In this document: positions 62,574 to 64,000 of the stretch, in pieces
Position numbering within the stretch: position 1 is the stretch's first letter
Layout: the number at the start of each line of letters is the position of its first letter
Source of the DNA: CAZSSM01 sp964609385
Lineage (GTDB): Bacteria > Planctomycetota > Planctomycetia > Isosphaerales > Isosphaeraceae
Length of the DNA: 64,000 nt
Assembly: GCA_964609385.1 (NCBI GenBank)
Contig: CAZSSM010000006.1
Location: 62,001 to 126,000, forward strand
Direction of reading: 5' to 3'
The notes under the pieces: model-generated
The model's input: only the letters and a program-made list of their open reading frames with translations
What the model was told of the DNA's origin: nothing
Databases searched by the model: none
Translations under genes and position numbers: made by a program

Positions 62574-63236
62574 GTGAGTACGGATCCCGAGTCGAGCCAA
62601 TACCCCATCGAAGACGCCGATGCTTCAACTCCGCCAGAGGCCGAGGTGACGGACCCGACGTCGGGTCCCGAGGACGTCGACGTCGATGCGATCACCGAAT
62701 CTCTGGCCGGCGACGCCGATGGAGCCGACGGCACCGAGGCGCTTCGTCTCGAACTCCAGGAGACCCGCGACCAACTTCTGCGTGCACAAGCCGAGCTGCT
62801 CAACTCGCAGAAACGGATCCGCGCCCAGTTCGACGAGCAACTCCGGTACGCCAACACCAAGCTCGGCCGCGACCTGCTCGACGTGATCGATAACTTTGAA
62901 CGCGCCGTGGCCCACGCCCCCGACGACCCGGCCATCCACGGGTTCGTCCAAGGGATCGCCATGACCCAACGGCAGTTGATCGAGGCGCTCAGCACGCATG
63001 GCATCCGACCGATCGAGGCAGTCGGCCAGCCGTTCGACCCGTCCAGGCATGAAGCGGTCATGCAGCAGCCCAGCGCCGAGCATCCCGAAGGGACCGTCCT
63101 CCAGGACGTCTCGCGAGGGTATATGCTGCATGACCGTGTGCTCCGCGCAGCCAAAGTCATCCTGGCCGCCGCGCCGACGGAAACCGTCAACGATCGCGAT
63201 GCGTCTCAGAACACCGATCCACCGCCGAAAGACTGA
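62574..63236 (+). CDS. grpE: Nucleotide exchange factor GrpE
   Basis: This 220-residue protein exchanges ADP for ATP on DnaK. Residues 1-55 are acidic and disordered. A long coiled coil follows (ALRLELQETRDQLLRAQAEL). The beta-domain ends with FDPSRHEAVMQQPSAEHPEGT and VLQDVSRGYMLHDRVLRAAKV, the GrpE signature. The GTG at 62574 has GGAG 9 nt upstream. The last 25 residues are polar and low-complexity. dnaK itself is not in the window. Confidence 0.95.
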   Translation: MSTDPESSQYPIEDADASTPPEAEVTDPTSGPEDVDVDAITESLAGDADGADGTEALRLELQETRDQLLRAQAELLNSQKRIRAQFDEQLRYANTKLGRDLLDVIDNFERAVAHAPDDPAIHGFVQGIAMTQRQLIEALSTHGIRPIEAVGQPFDPSRHEAVMQQPSAEHPEGTVLQDVSRGYMLHDRVLRAAKVILAAAPTETVNDRDASQNTDPPPKD

Positions 63237-63349
63237 GCGATCCCCAGACACTCGTTGGTTCAGGCGCGTTGCCCCTGGACACCTCAAGTCATCAACAGAC
63301 GCTGCATCGCGACCGAAACGTCCATAATCTGGGCCTCGAGGAGTTCACC

Positions 63350-63721
63350 GTGCCAACCTACGATTACATTTGTGACAGTTGTCAATATGAATTTGAAGCC
63401 TTCGAGTCAATCAAGGCCGATCCGCAGACCATCTGTCCGGCCTGCGGGGCCGAGCAGCTCCGCCGGAAGATCGGCCCCGGCGCCGCGATCCTCTTCAAGG
63501 GGTCCGGCTTCTACCTGACCGATTACCGAAGCGAGTCGTACAAGAAAGGGGCTGAGGCGGACAAATCGGCCTCCAGCGGCGAGTCCTCGAAGAACGGCTC
63601 CTCCGATTCGACCTCGTCCTCTTCGACGTCGACCTCGGTCAGTTCGTCGAAGAACGGTTCAGCCAAGACTGGGACGTCGTCCACCTCCTCCTCATCGACC
63701 CCGGCGAGTTCGAACTCGTGA
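63350..63721 (+). CDS. FmdB-type zinc ribbon protein with Ser-rich tail
   Basis: This 123-residue protein starts with an FmdB/putative regulatory zinc ribbon: PTYDYICDSCQYEFEAF, with C8 and C11 and the distal pair C29 and C32 (ICPACGAEQL). The core continues to SGFYLTDYRSESYKK. The last 55 residues are almost entirely Ser/Thr/Lys. Its role is unknown; small FmdB proteins are often near translation or folding genes. The GTG at 63350 is supported by GAGGAG 6 nt upstream. Its stop overlaps the start of the next gene (GTGA). Confidence 0.85.
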   Translation: MPTYDYICDSCQYEFEAFESIKADPQTICPACGAEQLRRKIGPGAAILFKGSGFYLTDYRSESYKKGAEADKSASSGESSKNGSSDSTSSSSTSTSVSSSKNGSAKTGTSSTSSSSTPASSNS

Positions 63722-63924
63722 TCCGCGGCAAATGCCCAATCTGTGGGATCAAGTTCGAGGCCGCCGATCTCGCCTCGTGGCCGCCGTTCCCGTTCTGTTC
63801 CGAGCGTTGTCGACTCGTCGATCTAGGACGCTGGATCGACGAGTCGTATCGTGTCCCAGCCGAATCCACGAATAACGAGGAGGATTGGGTCGATCCTCGA
63901 GCTCAGGAAGACGACGACGGATGA
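63718..63924 (+). CDS. yacG: DNA gyrase inhibitor YacG-like zinc protein
   Basis: This 68-residue protein has a treble-clef type zinc site: C6 and C9 (KCPICG) with C27 and C31 (FCSERCRLVDLGRW). These match YacG, which binds GyrB and inhibits gyrase in E. coli. The C terminus is acidic. It overlaps the zinc ribbon gene by 4 bp (GTGA), so translation is probably coupled. Confidence 0.88.
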   Translation: MIRGKCPICGIKFEAADLASWPPFPFCSERCRLVDLGRWIDESYRVPAESTNNEEDWVDPRAQEDDDG

Positions 63925-64000
63925 TCGACAACCAGCAGCATCCCTTTGAATGACTTCACGCTCGCAAAAAAAGGCGGTTCGGCTCTTCTCCATATTCGAA

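Overview
The window is high-GC DNA (roughly 60-65% by eye) carrying about 50 recognisable protein genes, one tRNA and one large exact tandem duplication. The gene content points to a planctomycete, most likely of the Isosphaeraceae type: three DUF1080 secreted sugar-active proteins, a DUF4058 protein, Tat-exported sugar-isomerase and phosphoesterase proteins, a long LRR protein, a UVR-motif protein, a PcfJ-like protein, several groEL paralogues and many long antisense open frames caused by GC-rich codon use. The taxonomic assignment is inference from gene content, not from a marker gene.

Layout. 0-9 kb: a sigma factor-like protein, then on the minus strand an SDR oxidoreductase behind a PduO-type cobalamin adenosyltransferase, an MMPL/RND transporter, a small unknown protein, a DUF1080 protein and an RlmN-type radical SAM methyltransferase. 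9-15.8 kb: an HtrA/Deg protease, adenine phosphoribosyltransferase, a BamA-type outer-membrane assembly protein with a long proline-rich insertion inside its fifth POTRA domain, and a dienelactone hydrolase-family protein. 15.8-23.2 kb: two head-to-tail copies of a 3,693-bp unit, each carrying a TolC-like outer-membrane protein and a LolD/MacB-type ABC ATPase. The same 8-bp word (CCGACGCG) sits at all three boundaries, and the unit also carries the 5' end of the next gene, a PcfJ-like protein.

23-30.6 kb: the PcfJ-like gene, an isoprenylcysteine methyltransferase-like membrane protein, a Bcp peroxiredoxin, an exported intradiol dioxygenase, two unknown proteins, and a two-gene DNA-damage pair (Y-family polymerase plus a compact SRAP-like protein). 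30.8-42.6 kb: a sugar and glycan-handling region with a sugar isomerase/epimerase, metallophosphoesterase, sialate O-acetylesterase, PhyH dioxygenase, Asp-box sialidase-like protein and two DUF1080 proteins. It is interrupted by an HTH/membrane protein and a lower-GC LRR gene.

42.7-52.3 kb: the agmatine-to-putrescine pair aguB-aguA, a vWA lipoprotein, an RluB-family pseudouridine synthase with long disordered tails, PyrK, a UVR-motif protein, a uronate isomerase-like amidohydrolase that appears to start at an ATC codon, and tRNA-Lys(CTT). 52.7-57 kb: a DUF4058 protein, CPBP protease, MATE transporter and nitroreductase. 57.2-63.9 kb: a plus-strand proteostasis block groEL1-groES-groEL2-dnaJ-grpE followed by an FmdB zinc ribbon and YacG. 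The two chaperonins have different C-terminal tails and share one groES; dnaK is not in the window.

No transposase, integrase, CRISPR array, rRNA or phage module was seen. The strongest unusual observations are the microhomology-bounded tandem duplication, the BamA insertion, the SRAP-like/polymerase pair, and the apparent ATC start.
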